A DNA stretch of 64,000 nucleotides from Taeniopygia guttata. Its lineage: Eukaryota > Chordata > Aves > Passeriformes > Estrildidae. Positions 37,001-51,190 of the stretch are shown here, one piece after another. Numbering within the stretch: the stretch's first letter is position 1; the number at the start of each line of letters is the position of its first letter. The notes under the pieces were generated by a model. The model worked only from the letters and a program-made list of their open reading frames with translations. It was not told the DNA's origin and did not search any database. Where the stretch lies: positions 72,524,501 through 72,588,500 of the forward strand of contig NC_133028.1 in assembly GCF_048771995.1 (NCBI RefSeq), read 5' to 3'. The position numbers and the translations under genes were made by a program.

Positions 37001-37512
37001 CAAAGTATCTTTAAAGATTTCTCTCCCGCTGCCCTGCTGCTGTCCTTGCTCTGGTGTTTATTCTGTTGGTGAGGTTGAAGCCTCATTATCACTAAGGAGT
37101 GAATCTCAGAGTTTGTGATAAATAATTTCGTGGAAACCTCAGGCCAGCAATAAACAAAAACGAAAGCAGAATTTTAGGGGTTGTTGGGAAACAAACAAAC
37201 AACAAAAGAGTACATCATGTATTAATCCCAGGTTTGTCTGCATTTCATTAGATACCATATGTAGCACCGGTTCCTGCTGATTTGAAAAGGATATAGTACA
37301 TCAGCAGTAGGTTCAGAGAGGGACAGCAATGAAATGTAAAGCTATGATCTAATTTCTGTTTAAGAAACAACTAAATGTGGAAAATCAGTTTCACAGTTGG
37401 AGAGAGATGATAGACAAAAATTACATATGGGTTCAGAGTATGTTTTTGAATCCACAGGTTTTTTTTTTTTCTTTAATTGAAGTTCACTAAAGAATAATAT
37501 TTTTTCACATGT
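22060..37512. other. Gene-free AT-rich stretch
   Basis: Contains only one CR1 fragment and homopolymer runs. No frame on either strand shows recognisable domains or paired splice sites with open exons. Confidence 0.55.
28275..28495 (-). mobile_element. CR1 LINE fragment (3' end)
   Basis: ATCACAGAATCACAAGGTTG, GAGACCTTCAAGATCACCAA, GGGATGGTGACTGCACCACC and TATTTCCCTTGGCA. Resembles the 2415-2670 copy. Confidence 0.88.
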
Positions 37513-37718
37513 AATGAAGAAATTCCTTACTATGAAGATAGTGAGGCACTGGCACAGGTGACCCAGAAAAGTCTCATCCCTGTAAATATTCAAGGGCTAG
37601 TCAGACAGGACTTTGAGCAACCTGGTCTAGTGGAAGGTGCATCTGTCTATGATGGCAGGCTTGAAACTAGAAGACCTTTAAGTTCTCTTTCAACCCAAAC
37701 TATTCTATGATCCTGTAA
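37513..37718 (+). mobile_element. CR1 LINE fragment (3' end)
   Basis: ATGAAGAAATTCCTTACTAT, GTGAGGCACTGGCACAGGTG, GAGCAACCTGGTCTAGTGGA and the ending CCAAACTATTCTATGATCCT. Confidence 0.88.
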
Positions 37719-40700
37719 TTTTTATTTTTTTTTTTCTAGAGAGAAAAAAATCTGGAACTCTCAGTGATTATTTTTTGTTCCTTTGATGATGTTGTGTTAC
37801 ATAAAGAGAACTCTGATAGAACAGAAACAAACTGGCAATTTAAAAATAAAAATACTAACCAATTACATATTGGCAAAACCAGCAAAATTTAAATTGGGTA
37901 GCTAGTTGCTATAGCCTCAGGCTGGTGCATCAAGTAGTTTGATAATTATTTTCCTGCTTGTCAGAAATGGAGAACTGCTGAAGGCAAGCTCTGTACCGTG
38001 TAACACACATGCATGAGTTCCACATTTGTACCAGCTCACATGCTGACAGACTGCTCTGCAAAAATTAATGATGCCAAACTCTTACAGCAATTGTCTTCTA
38101 AATAGGGCTGTTAAATAAGGCAAGACATGCCTTGAGATTGATTTGTTTGTTTGGGGAGGGGGGAGTGTGGGGGCAGGAATCAACTCTGATTTGGGTTATA
38201 TTTAAAAAATTTCCTCTGGACTTCTGAGGAACAATTCTAGGAAAGTAGTTTTTTCAGCCTCAGCTTCTCAGCTCTAAGTGGAATTTTTGCTTTAGTTTCA
38301 GAGTGTGTACAATAAGCATATCTTGTGTTTACATTTGGAACCAACTAAGCTAGTTTCAACATATCCCAATTCTGTTCATCTCCACCACAAATGCAACCCA
38401 CGCCATTCTCAAATCTGTCTGGTAGCTTTGATTTCCACAGACATTTCTAAATAAATTGAAATTTAAAAGCTGTCTTTTTTCTCTTCTAACTTCTTTTGAA
38501 GGAAGATAGTGCTTTGCTTGAAAATAAGTAATTCCCACTGACATAGAACTGCTGGAATTGCAAAGATGTTCAATATTTTTGGGACAGGATTGTCCCTCCA
38601 GCCTTGGAGTCCTCCTAAAAGTCCTTATACAGAAATCATGTTGCACCACTGAGACTCAGTGCATCAGGTGAGGTTTGTTAACAGGATTTATTGCTTTTAA
38701 CAGAACCAAAATTACATTGAAATCCCTTGCAGAAAAAAACCCACGGTGTGTAATGCTGCAGATCGTGTGATGTTGTGCAGTTCAGAGTGTCAAAAGATAA
38801 CAGCCCTGAGGGCTTGAGATGCAAAAGCAAGACAGAACAGACCTGGGTCTGGGTGTGACTTGCAGCATGATCCCTGGGAAAGGCTGGGAGCTCTGCAGCC
38901 AGTCATTCATCTATACTACTTAAAAACTACTTTTTTTTTTTTTTTTTAATATTGCTTAATTCATTAATTACTATAATAGCTTACTTAATAATAGGGTAGT
39001 GAAACTTGGTCTGTTTATGCCTATGAAATTGAAAATTGCATGCTATGGCATACCTGTCTGCAGCTAGGAAATGTTTTACACTGTTTGTGTTATTGGATTT
39101 CAAAGATTATTTTATTGAAAGGATGATAATTTAGGTTGTGGCATTAGTTCTTAATAAGGCACTAAAGTAATGTTGCTAATTAGAGACTAAGAAAATGGGA
39201 TTAGAATCCAAAATAGGGATCAGAGTTTATAATAGGTAATCTGGATCTGGTATAACCTGAGAATTGATATGCTGCCTCTGTCTTTTAGCTCAAACAGCAG
39301 GGTGGTCAAGGTGTGTCCTGTCAGAAACAGCAAACACCGTGGGCTGAGGGGGGGGAGGAGGGAAGGAAGGCCATGAGTCGCTGGTCTGAAACCAATTTTG
39401 TGCAGATGGATTCCCAAGAGGCGAGCATGGCCGTTCCCATGAGTGTGCTCTCTGTAAATTCAGTGAGGGAATCAAAGTTTTGTTGTATTTTACCCATTTC
39501 TACTGTGTTTAAGAGCAGGTGTTCAGGACAAGGTTCAAAGGTTCTTGTGGACAGCCTAGGTGAAGTTTGGGAAGATGATCCCCACCATTTACTTGTTCAA
39601 AGAGGCAAAGGTTGCACACAGAGACCTGAAAATTTTTTTAATGAAACATGCTTAGGAAGAAAAGGAGGAGGAGAATGAAGGGAGATTAATAAGAAAAACA
39701 TTTTTTTTCTTCCTCAAGTAGGATGTAGCATATTAATGTAGCGATTCAGAAGTGTGTTCAATTAAAATGTGTTGTTGGAACTCAAATGATGTTGGAACAG
39801 ATGAGTTTTTAGAAAATTATTCCAATACCAAAAGTTTTAATTATCTGTATGTGAATAAAGTGCAACTTTTTCTCAGTCTCTTTTATTAAGGAAGGAAGTT
39901 AAAAAGAAAGTCCTTAAAGGATCTGTAATTTGGTTAAATTAATTGAGAGCTGGGAAGCACAACCACTCTGCATCTGCCATGCCTCTACCACTTTCTGCTA
40001 ATATGTTTTTTGGAAACAAGTTAATTTATCCTTTCAAATGTGTAGCTTGTCTAACTTTCCAGGGAAAGAATGTGTATCATGCAGTGCATGTACTGAAACA
40101 AAAGGCTGTTCAATCATTACGTGCAGAAAAGCATCCCTCAAACCAGCCACTTAACACCAAATCCTGTTCACAAAGCTGCTGAATAATTTCAAGGGACAGT
40201 AATAATTTCAAGGAACGACAGTAGCTGTGGAAAGGTTGCTCCAATCCATGGTGAATAGCTGCTGGTTTGGGCAGTCAGTTTGCAGTGGGAGATCTGGAAT
40301 TGGATTTAAACTTCCAGGCTGCTGAACCAGAGGGAAATGCTAACTGTGGGAATGGACTTTTAAACTGTAAAGCTGAAATATAGATCCCTTTCTTTGTTTT
40401 TCTGAGGGATGCTCTTTCATTCTTCTGACTGACAAAACAGAGATATTATTATTTTCTTATTTTCTGGATATTGATTTATAGTTTGTTTTTTCTCACTTTG
40501 TTTTGTATCTTTAGTAGATTGAGAGATTTAGGAATGCAAGCATGTGCTCCCCTTCCTCTTTTCCACCCTTTCCCCTGCTGGATTCACCAAATGCAGCTCA
40601 CTGGTTAGCATGCTTTTGCAGGATGTGAAATCAAGGTGCCAGTTTCTTCAGGAAGGGAGTTTGCCGTTGTTTGTTTGTTTGTTTTTAATTTTTTGCTTTC

Positions 40701-43700
40701 TGAACTAGTTTGCTGAGTTAGTCTGTGGTATTTCTTAGCTCTTGAATTTAATTTTGTTATTAACAGCAGAGCAACATCAAAGATTAATTGGGCCAAGCAC
40801 ACATTGCTCTCCCTTCCCAGGGAAGTGTCCTGATTATGAAGTATTAGTCTGTTTCCTTCATTTTGTTCTTCAAGGATTACTTATTAATATGACTGAAATT
40901 ATTTATTCAATATGAAATGAAATGCGTGCTTTAAGATGCAATCCTACATAGCTACCAAATGACAAAGTGGTTGGAGCTTTCTCCCTCTGGCCTATTGCTT
41001 CTTTAGTTATTAGACATTATAATAGTTTTAATAATAGGGTTAGGCAATAATTCTGCCTTAGAGATGTCCATTGTTTAGTTTTTAGGATGACTTCCCAGGC
41101 TGAGGGTCATCTTTATACTGGTTTCCTCTAGCAGAGGATAATCTTGAGTGTACAACATCAGGATGAAAGTGTTTCTTGCTTTTGTTCAGCTGTGTCCTTC
41201 ACAAAAGGAAATCATGGGCGAACTATCTGTTGACAATAATCAGGTTTCTCAAGAGCAAGGTGGAGAAATTATGCCTGGCTTATGCTTAGCAGAGGAAGAC
41301 ATGAGAGCTCAGAGCAATTAATGAGAAAATGTGAGCTTCCTGCTGCAAGAAAAAACAATTTATGTTTTTTGGGGGGTATGTTTCAGCTGATCAGGCTTAT
41401 CAAATAAATGCTTTACTCTTTACCTCCTTAAGGAGATGACATTATGTACTTGAACACCATTACATTAAAACATACCATTATAGGTTACTTATAGTACAAC
41501 TCCTTGTAGTGTTTTCATGGAAATGACCTGGCTGAGTCATATCTTTCTCTTCAATTGTCACCAAAGATACAGAAAAGCCCCTATGAAAATTTGCATGAAA
41601 TTTCAATTCCACCAATGAGATCCATTGCCCTTAAGAGTCATTACAATTATAAAAATTCTTTCCAAACATAGTAATGGTGGAAGTGATGAATCCTGTCCCC
41701 TAAATATCTTACTTTCAAAAGAAATCAATTAATGCATTTCTGATCCAGAAGACATGCTGTTTTATTAATTAGTGTACAAGGAATTGTAAGGTTAGATGAT
41801 TATGTTTAATTAAGCATAATGAAAGTAATTAATATAGGTTCTGGTTTTAGGTGGTTGAGTTAATAATGCCATTAAATGCTTCTGTTGTGATACTGCTTGT
41901 TCTAGCAGAGAAAAAAGTTTAAAAGGAAAGAGGCAAAATTGGTTTTTCTTAGTTTCTCTTTCAGTGAGCAAAATAATTTCCCCGTCATTGTAATATATGC
42001 AGAATAGTTTACATTTCTTTTGTAATTGCTAATGCTTATAAGTATTAAAATGCATTTTAAAATTTTGCAACATATCCTTTAAAATATTTAATTACAATGT
42101 GGTTTCAAAGTACTAGTCACAATAAAGGAAGTGTGCTTCAAAGTAAGCAAGATTTATTTACCAAACACCTCATGCTCTGTTATGAAGGTCTAGAAAAGGG
42201 CCAGTAGCCCACAACAAATACTGTTTGAAAAGGAAGTGGTTCCAAGTAAGGATTTCCTCTGGGTGTTACCGTGTCTTTCTGGCTTCTGTTGTTTTGTTTT
42301 GAGGAGGTGGCAGTGGAAAGTTGTTTCTCATGGATTCACAGAGGGTACTTTTATGCCTCAGAGCTCCTAAGCCACCAAATAAAGAAGAAACTTGTGATGA
42401 ACCAGCTTTGGAAGTATTTAATATCTCTAGTTGTATTTAGATGAGACAAAATGAAATTTTGCAGCATAAACAGTTGTTGTCATAACTATTTCTTCAGGGC
42501 TTTTTACTGCACAGAATGGACTGTAGGGGTTGTGGAGGTGATGTGTTCACTTCCCTTGGATGCAAGTTGTACTCCTAAGGATACACTGATCCAACACCTG
42601 AGAGCACTCTTAGCAGATCAATCTCTTCAGAAAATGCACTGGGCACAGTCTTAGAAAAGAGTTGGCAGAAAACATTTCCCCACCCTATATTAAAAAGCAA
42701 TTTATTCCTACTTTAAAAAGTCTGAGCAGAAAAATCTTGATTTAAGGAACATATAAATTTGAATTTCGGGATGTAACTACATTGGTATGTGAAAAAAGGG
42801 TAGAGAAATATACCAGCCAACAATAAAAGAACCCAATTCTTTTCTCATGGTGATTAATCCTGCAAGCAGCCTGTGTTTTCACAGACCCAGTAAATTGCAG
42901 ACCAAATGCACTTGAACAATTTCTATTTGTTTGACTTTTTAATGAGAAATATTTCAGCTTTTTCTGCTCTACAGCTAGAGGTACTGCATCTCTTGTCCCT
43001 AATACATAAAATCAAACTCGAGATGCTTTAAAATCGAAGATCAAATTGACCTGATATCCATGCTGATATATGAGCTTTGTCTTCAGCATCTGCTTTAAAC
43101 ATGCATCTGGTAAGAACAGTTGCCTCAGTATTGGCTGAGAAGTGACAATCCACTGGAGCTTTTCCTTTGCCGTCTTTTGGTGTACAAAAATGAAATTTCA
43201 GCCTCTGCTAGATGGATTTTCCCACAGCTGTTGCCAGCTTGCAGCACATCTTTCTGTTGTTGCTGCAGCTGTGGGTGTCCTGTGGCTGCTTCTGTAGAGC
43301 TCAGTGCAAACCATCAGCTCAGTTTTTCTGTGAAAGGATGAGAAGTGCTTGCATGTACTTTCTTTTTTTGCTTTTGCCACTTGTGGAGGACTTGTGATGC
43401 ATGAACAATAAATGTCTCCAAAAGCAACCCTATCTCAAGTGAGCTGTTGCTGGAGAAGTTCTGGGGTTTTTTTTTAGGAATGATCTGCAACATGAGCTAA
43501 TCACTTTGTTTGTATGAGGTCTTTTCACAGCAAAGCCAGAAAGATAAAGCCCTAAAGCGATTATTGTACATTTTGCTGCTTCTATTCCCTCTACATCCTT
43601 ACTCTCCCAACAGAGACCAAATTATGCTCTTTTTCCTTACTGCTGAGAAGCTCAAAACTATGATACTGTTCTAACTTTATGAGCTTAAAAAAGTGGCCAA

Positions 43701-46700
43701 AAGACATGCAAATGAGAGACAGAAAATCTTTTCCGTACTGCACAAAGTGTACAAAATTATTCTGCTATAATTGGGTAGTTGAACTGAAGGAAGAAAGTGG
43801 TGATTCAGAGATAAAAGTGGCAGAAGCACACTCTTGTAGATGCTGCTACTTCCATTTTTTCCCCATCCCAGTCAGGGGGAATTGGCAGCAGAGGGATGGA
43901 GCTCAACTTTGTGCTTCACGTGTGATATTTCTAAGCAATGCCAAGATAAAGTGCTGCAGAGAAGTCTCTTTTAATGGCACACACTTCTCTGATGCCTCCC
44001 AGATTTCATAAACGTCGGATTTGCTGTCTACTTGGGTTTACTTTGAAATGGTAAGACTGGAAATCACTATGCAATGTCTAATTCAGCTTTGAGGTTTTTT
44101 TTCATGGTTTAAGGACACAATAAACCTGTAATTATAGCAAATATGTTTTTGTTATTAGGGAAAGATGGGGAGAAACTATTAAATTATTGTACCAAATGAT
44201 GAGATAACAAGAAAAGACACTACTAGAAAACCTACCCAGGCTGTTATGTTATAGAACTGCTTTTTCCCCCTTGAAAGATATTTGATAAGCTTGTGTCTTT
44301 TATACAACTAAAACACTGCAAATGCAGAATTATAGTATTTATATTGAAATGATTAATATCAGATGAATATACTGATTACTACAGGAAAGTTAATTTGGTA
44401 GTATGTACTGGTGGGATCTTAAATGGATTTTATTTTAATGCTGTCATAAAAAGGATACAGATTAGTGTCTCTGATCTAATCTCTAAAAATTCCATCCTCA
44501 AACTCTGTATGTGTTGCACACTAATTTTTTACAAAGAAATCCTGTCTCTTCTCCTGTGTGTGCATAATATTAGAAAAGCAATGGTGGCAAACTCTTCAAG
44601 AGTTCCTGTCTGCAGACCAATCCTTGGAACTTCACAGCTGGCATTAACTCCTTTTTCTACCCAAAAGTGAAACTTAAACACAGCAGCTGCATTGCAAGGT
44701 GTGATGCTGCATGACTTTCTCACCACTTTCACTCTGAGACCTGTAGTCCTCTCAAACAGAATACTTTTCTACCTCCATAAGATGTATTAACTTTGGTTTG
44801 ATGTTGCTTGGATCAACATGGAAATTCACTTCACTATCCTGTGATGCAGAAATGTGCTTGCATAGCAGTAACGTAAAAATAACAAAATCAGAAATACTTC
44901 AATTACCTGAGTTCATGACACTGAGGTGGTGAAAGTAGTGTAAAATGCATTAAATGAGGTCAGAGACATGATTTTCTCGAAGCTACTTGGTGTTTCAGAA
45001 GTATTTTAAAGAACTTTCAGTTTGCCTTTGACATTGTTGAAATAATTTAAGTAGAAAAATGCCCAAGATTTCTGGTCCTTGTGACTCAATATGGTTTCTG
45101 CAGAGCCTTGTGGATGCCTCAGATGAAGGATCTCTAAAATGGGAGTCAAAGGAGGACCCTGGTGTCTCTTTTGACAACCAAACAAGATATGTCCAGTGTA
45201 GATGTTCAGGTAATTGAAATTCATTATGCATCTGTAAAGGTGACAGAACAAATCACTATTGCCAGAGTCTACAGGCTGCAGCCAAGCCCTGTAAAGGTCT
45301 CCTCTATCAGCATGAAAGGTTAGCATAGTGTTCTGCAGGGTTCTACATCTATCTTTTATGGTGTCAACTGCCACAGAACTGAGAAGAGATAAAAAAAGAG
45401 GAAATTTCATTAGAGGAAAGGATGGGGTAGGACAGCTGGTGGAGGAAGGTGGAAAAATTTTCCATTTGCATGCAAGGAAACTTTCGACTCAAAGGGTCAG
45501 TGCAACCTTTAAAGGGGGATTTTTTAAATTGTTCAGTGAAGTTCATGCAGCAAGAGGCTTTTCACAGGTGATCTACTCCTCCTGGGGCAGTTTTTATGCA
45601 GAGTGAGCAAGAGCATCCCCAGAAGCTGGGCTGGCACAGGAGCTTTCTATCCTCATCTCAGGTCTTGCCAGTGCTGCTGTTTGTGTTCTTCAGAGCCAGC
45701 AGCTGCTGGGCACCTCTGCTGGACCAGGAGAGAGCAGGGCAGTGATGTGGGGCTGCTGTGGAGGTAGGATGGGAATGAGAAGACTTTGATTAGAAGGTTG
45801 CTGAGAGTAAAACTCTGGTTTATTTAAAATATATTGCTTTTTTATATAGAGCTTTGTGAGGACCAACTCTACTGGTCCTAAAGTGAAAATAACTTATACT
45901 ATTGGTGTAAAGTGCTTGATGCACAGTGATAGAACTTAATTATAAATAAGGTGAATAACAAGAGAGATGAAGAATTATTTATATTTTATTTTTTAGCTCT
46001 TTCCCAGGCTTCTGTTTGGTTAGAAACTCTTAGTTTCTCTCTTTGACTGAATCTGAGACCCACAATGTGGAATTACTATCAAATATCCTGTGCTCTTCCC
46101 TGGCAGCTGCCCAGAGGCCACTAGTCCATGATGGAAAGGAGGAGGACGTGGCACTGGTTTGAGTTGTATGTTGACAGAAGGCACATAAACAACTCTTTAT
46201 CTCCAGAATCTTCTCGGGTAGCTCTGAATATATCCTCCCTGTCATGAAAATTATGATCGTGAATCTAGGGAGAGAGGATGCTGCATACTGATGCTTCTAA
46301 GTGCCCCTCTTCACTGTTTTTCCCTCTTTATCAAAAAAATATATAATTTAAAATTGAAATGATACATTAGTGAAATTTTATTAAATTTAATTTGATTTCA
46401 TTTAAGATAAAATTGCTGAAAAGTTAGATTAACATTAAAAAATGCATAATAAAATATTTAAACTGCAGAAGTCCTTAGGGAGAAGTACTATCATAACCCT
46501 CTTTTCCTTCTCTTCTACCCATCCTTTCCCCAATGATTGTATCTTACATAGTAAGATTCTTGAAGAAATGATGCACTTGAAAGAGTAACAGGCTTTTCTG
46601 AATGCCAATAACTGCAAAAACATGCATCTGAAAATGGGGAAACTGATCTATAAAGGTTCAATGAGTTCTTCAAAGAACAAATTAAGCTGGTGTTAGTCAT

Positions 46701-47839
46701 CATGTATCATTGCCTATATCCATGGAAGTGGGTGTATCTATCATGCTCCCATTCCTAAATAAATTTATAGCTAGACATCTAACAGGAGCAGCTGTAAATG
46801 CAATATTTACAGTTTAGGTTTTTTTTGGGGTGAAAATCCGCATACCACAGACTTCCACAAATGTAAGCAGAAGATAATCCTTCATCAGAATTAGTCATAA
46901 TGATTGTAAAAAGATCTGAATTTTTATATTTCTCGTGTCCCTGTGGTGAATTTCTTATGGATAAGCTGATGGTTTCATTTTCAGATGTTTCAGGCCACCA
47001 TTTTTTATACCAATGAGTAACAGAGGTAGTTCTCTGGCAATAGTTACCTTTATCTTTCAGTAATATAAAGGTTTGATGTGCCATTAACTAATATTCTTGA
47101 GGTGAAAATTTATTTTGCTGCTGTCTAAAGCTTTGTGTATTTTAAAGAAAATTTCTCTAGCTGTCTATTAGAATGAAAAAAAATGCTTGGTCAACATTGT
47201 GGAATACATTTTGATTGCCACTTATTTTATAATTGCATTAATATTGTTGAAATTATTTTAGAGCAGATTTAGGGTTCTGCCTTTAAAATCCTGCTTGTAA
47301 AAAAAGTGAATCAGTGTAAGAAAGGTCTGGCATGTTTTTGATATAACTGAGCCTACCATTCATTCTCCCTTGGTTGGCTTAGGATAATTATTTGGACCTA
47401 GATTGACTGCAGATCCAAGATGTGCATAAATGTTCAGCATGTGAGTTAATCTTTCCTTCTATGTTTTGATGATCTGAATTCTTCTCTCTTCCAAATAAAA
47501 TTATTTTAAGCAAAATATAAAGAAATCATACAACCATTAATAGAATTTTTAGAAGTAGCTGTATTATTTAATTAAAATATCTTTCTGTTTTGATGGTTTT
47601 TTTTCAACGTTCTTCCTATTTCATAAATGTTACAAATTGTCATTTAAAACAACCCAACGATAAAATATTTCTCAGAGGAGAAAGGACAAGTTTTGAGGAC
47701 TATAGTACTTAAAACTTGTGATTTAGGAGGAGCACTGATTTTTTACTTGAGGTCACGAGTCACTCAAAAGGCATTTAAAAATTCAAGAAGGAGTGAGTAA
47801 GAGTGAAGTTCAAAAATGAGAGCTTTATTAACTTCAGTT
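37719..47839. other. Gene-free AT-rich stretch
   Basis: No supported gene or identified transposon. About 41740-41880 is dense in TAATTA/ATTAAT homeodomain-type cores, which could reflect regulatory sequence or simply AT content. Confidence 0.5.
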
Positions 47840-47923
47840 TTATATATATATATATATACACACATATATACATATTTTTTATATATATATATGTATATAT
47901 ATGTATATATATGTATATATATG
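47840..47923. repeat. (TA)n/(TATG)n microsatellite
   Basis: Alternating TA with CACA and TATG interruptions over about 84 bp. Spurious Tyr/Ile-rich frames cross it on both strands. Confidence 0.95.
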
Positions 47924-48932
47924 ATGTTTTTTATTTTCATGTGGCTGATATAGAAGCACAGTGTATAGTGCAGAGTTCCTTGCTGGCTCAAACTGAGCAC
48001 AGTCCAAAAGCACAGCTTTTCCAAGGCAATAGAAAGGGAAATTCATGGCATGCCAGCCGGTGCTACTCACTGGGATGTGGTAAAATCCTGAAATACAGGA
48101 TTTTGTGGATTATTTTGAAAATATTCAAGTTTTCTTTTAGCTTTCAAGCTTCCTTTCTCCTCTCTGTCCCAGTTACCCTGACAGTAGCATTGTATTCCAT
48201 ATATTATTTTTATTTTGGGATTTTTTTTCATAAGGAATAAATTCAAGGTTTACCAACCACTCTTTATCCCTACATCTGTTTCTTTCCTCAAGTGAAACAA
48301 CTGGTAAGCTTTACATGCCAAGAAGACAGTTTGAACATAATTGCATCAAAATGTGCCCTTTCATCAAAAAAAAAAAAAAAACTAGTTTAAAAAATTTTAA
48401 CCACGTTTAAGAAAATCAGTGTCAAGCTTCATCTAACTTCTGTAACAGAAAAAAAAATGAATACTAAAGTTTGTTCATTTATTTTAAGCCATATTACTGT
48501 GATAATGGCTCTGCAAGTGGTCTGGGATCTCATTTTTGTCCTTAATTATATGGTTTTCTATTTGGTTCTTAGAGTTCAAACATCACAACCCAGATTACCA
48601 TCAGCTACTGCCTCATTAATGCCTCCTGGTTTGATACAAACTGATGCTGCACTGAGGAATACAGAGGGAGACCTTGCTTTAGATGTTTTATTTATATTTT
48701 TGCTTTCTTTGGAGAATTTGGTGCATGCCAAATCCTCGCCTCTCAAACTGAATACACAAACTGTAGCTCTGAGGAGGCAAGGCTGGAGCTGAAATGCTTC
48801 CCCATGGTCCTGTGCCAGACAGGGGTTTGGCAAAGAAATTAACCTGCAGACACTTTTTTTTTGTGAAATAATACTATTCTGAATCATGACTTATACAGTG
48901 CTGGAAAGAATAGTTTGCTTTTACTTTTTTTA

Positions 48933-49030
48933 TTTTTCCTTTTTCCTTTTTCCTTTTTCCTTTTTCCTTTTTCCTTTTTCCTTTTTCCTTTTTCCTTTTT
49001 CCTTTTTCCTTTTTCCTTTTTCCTTTTTCC
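48933..49030. repeat. (TTTTTCC)14 microsatellite
   Basis: Fourteen perfect 7-bp copies, a pure polypyrimidine tract on +. The Lys/Glu/Gly-rich antisense frame across it is an artefact. Confidence 0.97.
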
Positions 49031-49139
49031 TTTTTTACTTTTCTTAGCTGTGCTTGTATTCTTCTGCCTTTCTTTGTGAATTTAGAGAGGAAGATACAAA
49101 CCTCCACTTCCACCACTTATGACAAATGAGAGCACATTG

Positions 49140-49250
49140 TAGAATGATGGGATGGTTTGAGTTGAAAGGGACCCTAAGGATCATCCAGTTCCAACCCTCT
49201 GCCTTAGACACCTTCCACTAGGTCATATTTAATAGACTAGTTTGGAGAAA
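49140..49250 (-). mobile_element. Short CR1 3' tail
   Basis: AGAATGATGGGATGGTTTGA, GTTGAAAGGGACCCTAAGGA and TCCAACCCTCTGCC, the reverse complement of a CR1 end. Confidence 0.78.
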
Positions 49251-50934
49251 TGTCTCAAAGGTGTTTTTATTTTTTTTTTTATTAATTTTTTTTTACTGGA
49301 ACTGTTTCATTCTGTTTCTGCTCTTCACTGGTGCTTTAAGAATGCTCAAAGCATTTTGAGCCCACAATGGAGAGATCTTTCCTTCCTATGCATCAGCTGC
49401 AGTTTGAGGTGTAAATAAGTAACTTTCAGCCTTGACTGATGACAACTTTTCATGTAGGTACAACTTCATGACTGTAAATTCCTGAAATACAGGGACCAGA
49501 AACCATAGTCTTATATTATAAAAGAAAATTCCAGCAAAACTGAAATCATGTGCTTTTGATTCTTGGAAAATGTTAAAATAGTGGAAGGTACAATTACACT
49601 TAAAAGATTTTAGGAGGCTTTTTGAAGAAAATTTCAAAGCTCAAATGGAGACTTGAAAAGTTGCAGTCCTTTTACAGAAAAGGTTCAATATATGCATAGA
49701 AAAGTATTCCTTGTTAAACATAGTAAATGTAAAGAAATAAACCATTCTTTTGTGCCACTGTGTAAGATGCCATTACATTACACTTCAAGAAATGACAGCA
49801 GATGAATGGAAGGAAAAAAATTGGAAGAGCAAGAGATGGCAGCCCATAAAAATTGTGCAAGGGAAAATGGAGTGACTGAGTTAAAGAACGGGGAAATAAT
49901 TTCTTCTCTAAGATCATGCATTAAAGGAGAAAAAGAAAATCTGACTTGAAACTCAACAGAAGCTTTTCAGATGGCATAGCCCATTTTACCTTTTTTTCAA
50001 CCTAGACTTCAAATAATAGTTGAAAATGAAGCATTTTAAAATGCTGTACTTTACATTTTAGACTAAGGTGAAAGCAAAGGATGGAATTTCTTGCTGTTAT
50101 CTTGGCAGCTCTGCTTGTTACAGCTCTGACTGTGTTCTCATGTTAGATGACTATTTTGAGATTGCAAAGCAATGTGGAATGAGGAGATAACTTGCCTTTC
50201 ACAAAAAATTTAAGGCAAGAACTGAGACAAAATTAAAAAAAAAATCTTGAAAATTACAGGCCATTTCAAAATTAGAAGAAAAATATAAGGGTAATTTTTC
50301 ACTAGTTTTTCAGAATTACAAATAACTTCTTTTTTCATTTTTTTCTTTTTCTTTAAGGAAATTTAAAAAATAAACCTTGCACTGCTCTTTCAAGTGTATC
50401 TTCTTCTGCTTTTTCTTGCAGATCAAAATTGAAATTACATTGAACAAGATATTTTGTCATGAGTTAGTGGCCTGGATAACCTTAATAAGAAGTTGTACAG
50501 TTTAATAGAAATAAATGGTCTTTATTCTCCAATCTGTCTGTTTGGAGGGAATAGAGGTTATCATTTCAATGCAATTCCTACATAAACTAAAAGTTGAAAA
50601 AATAAAATGGTAAAACTAAACTAAAGGAACTAAAAGTTCACCTCAGAGAAAATATTTGTCAAAGCAGCATCAAAGTCTGCAGTGTCATGAACTGATACAG
50701 AGATTATTTCCTGAAGAAAGGCATTATATGAGATGTCTTTTCTCCTCCATGCCTTCTTTGAAATACTTTACTTTCATAAAAGCTAGAGGTCCATATTTCA
50801 TTTCAGGGACACACAGCCTGATGTCCATCAAAAGTTTCCATATTTTAGATTAAAGCAGAAGTTTTGAAAGAGGACACCTGTTCATTTTTTTTTTCCCCAG
50901 CACCTGCATGGTTTTATTTTTATTTTAGTCCTGA

Positions 50935-51190
50935 GAATCACGGAATCGTTAAGATTGGGAAAGATTTTTAAGATCATCAAGTCCAGCCATCAACCCAGCA
51001 CCACCACGATGCCAACCACTAAGCAGAGTTCTTGAGTGCCATATCCAAGCATTTTTTTAACATTTTCAAGAATGGTGAATCCACCCCTTCCCTGGGCAAC
51101 CTTTTCCAGTGCTTGACAACTCTTTCCATGAAGAAGTTTTTCGTAATGTCTGATCAAAACCTCCCTCGCCAAACAACTTGACACCATCCT
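50935..51190 (-). mobile_element. CR1 LINE fragment (3' end)
   Basis: GAATCACGGAATCGTTAAGA, AAGATCATCAAGTCCAGCCA, AGAATGGTGAATCCACCCCT and TCCCTGGGCAACCTTTTCCA. Confidence 0.87.

Noticed and set aside
48874..49116. Antisense Lys/Glu/Gly-rich frame
   Set aside because: A translation of the (TTTTTCC)14 microsatellite.
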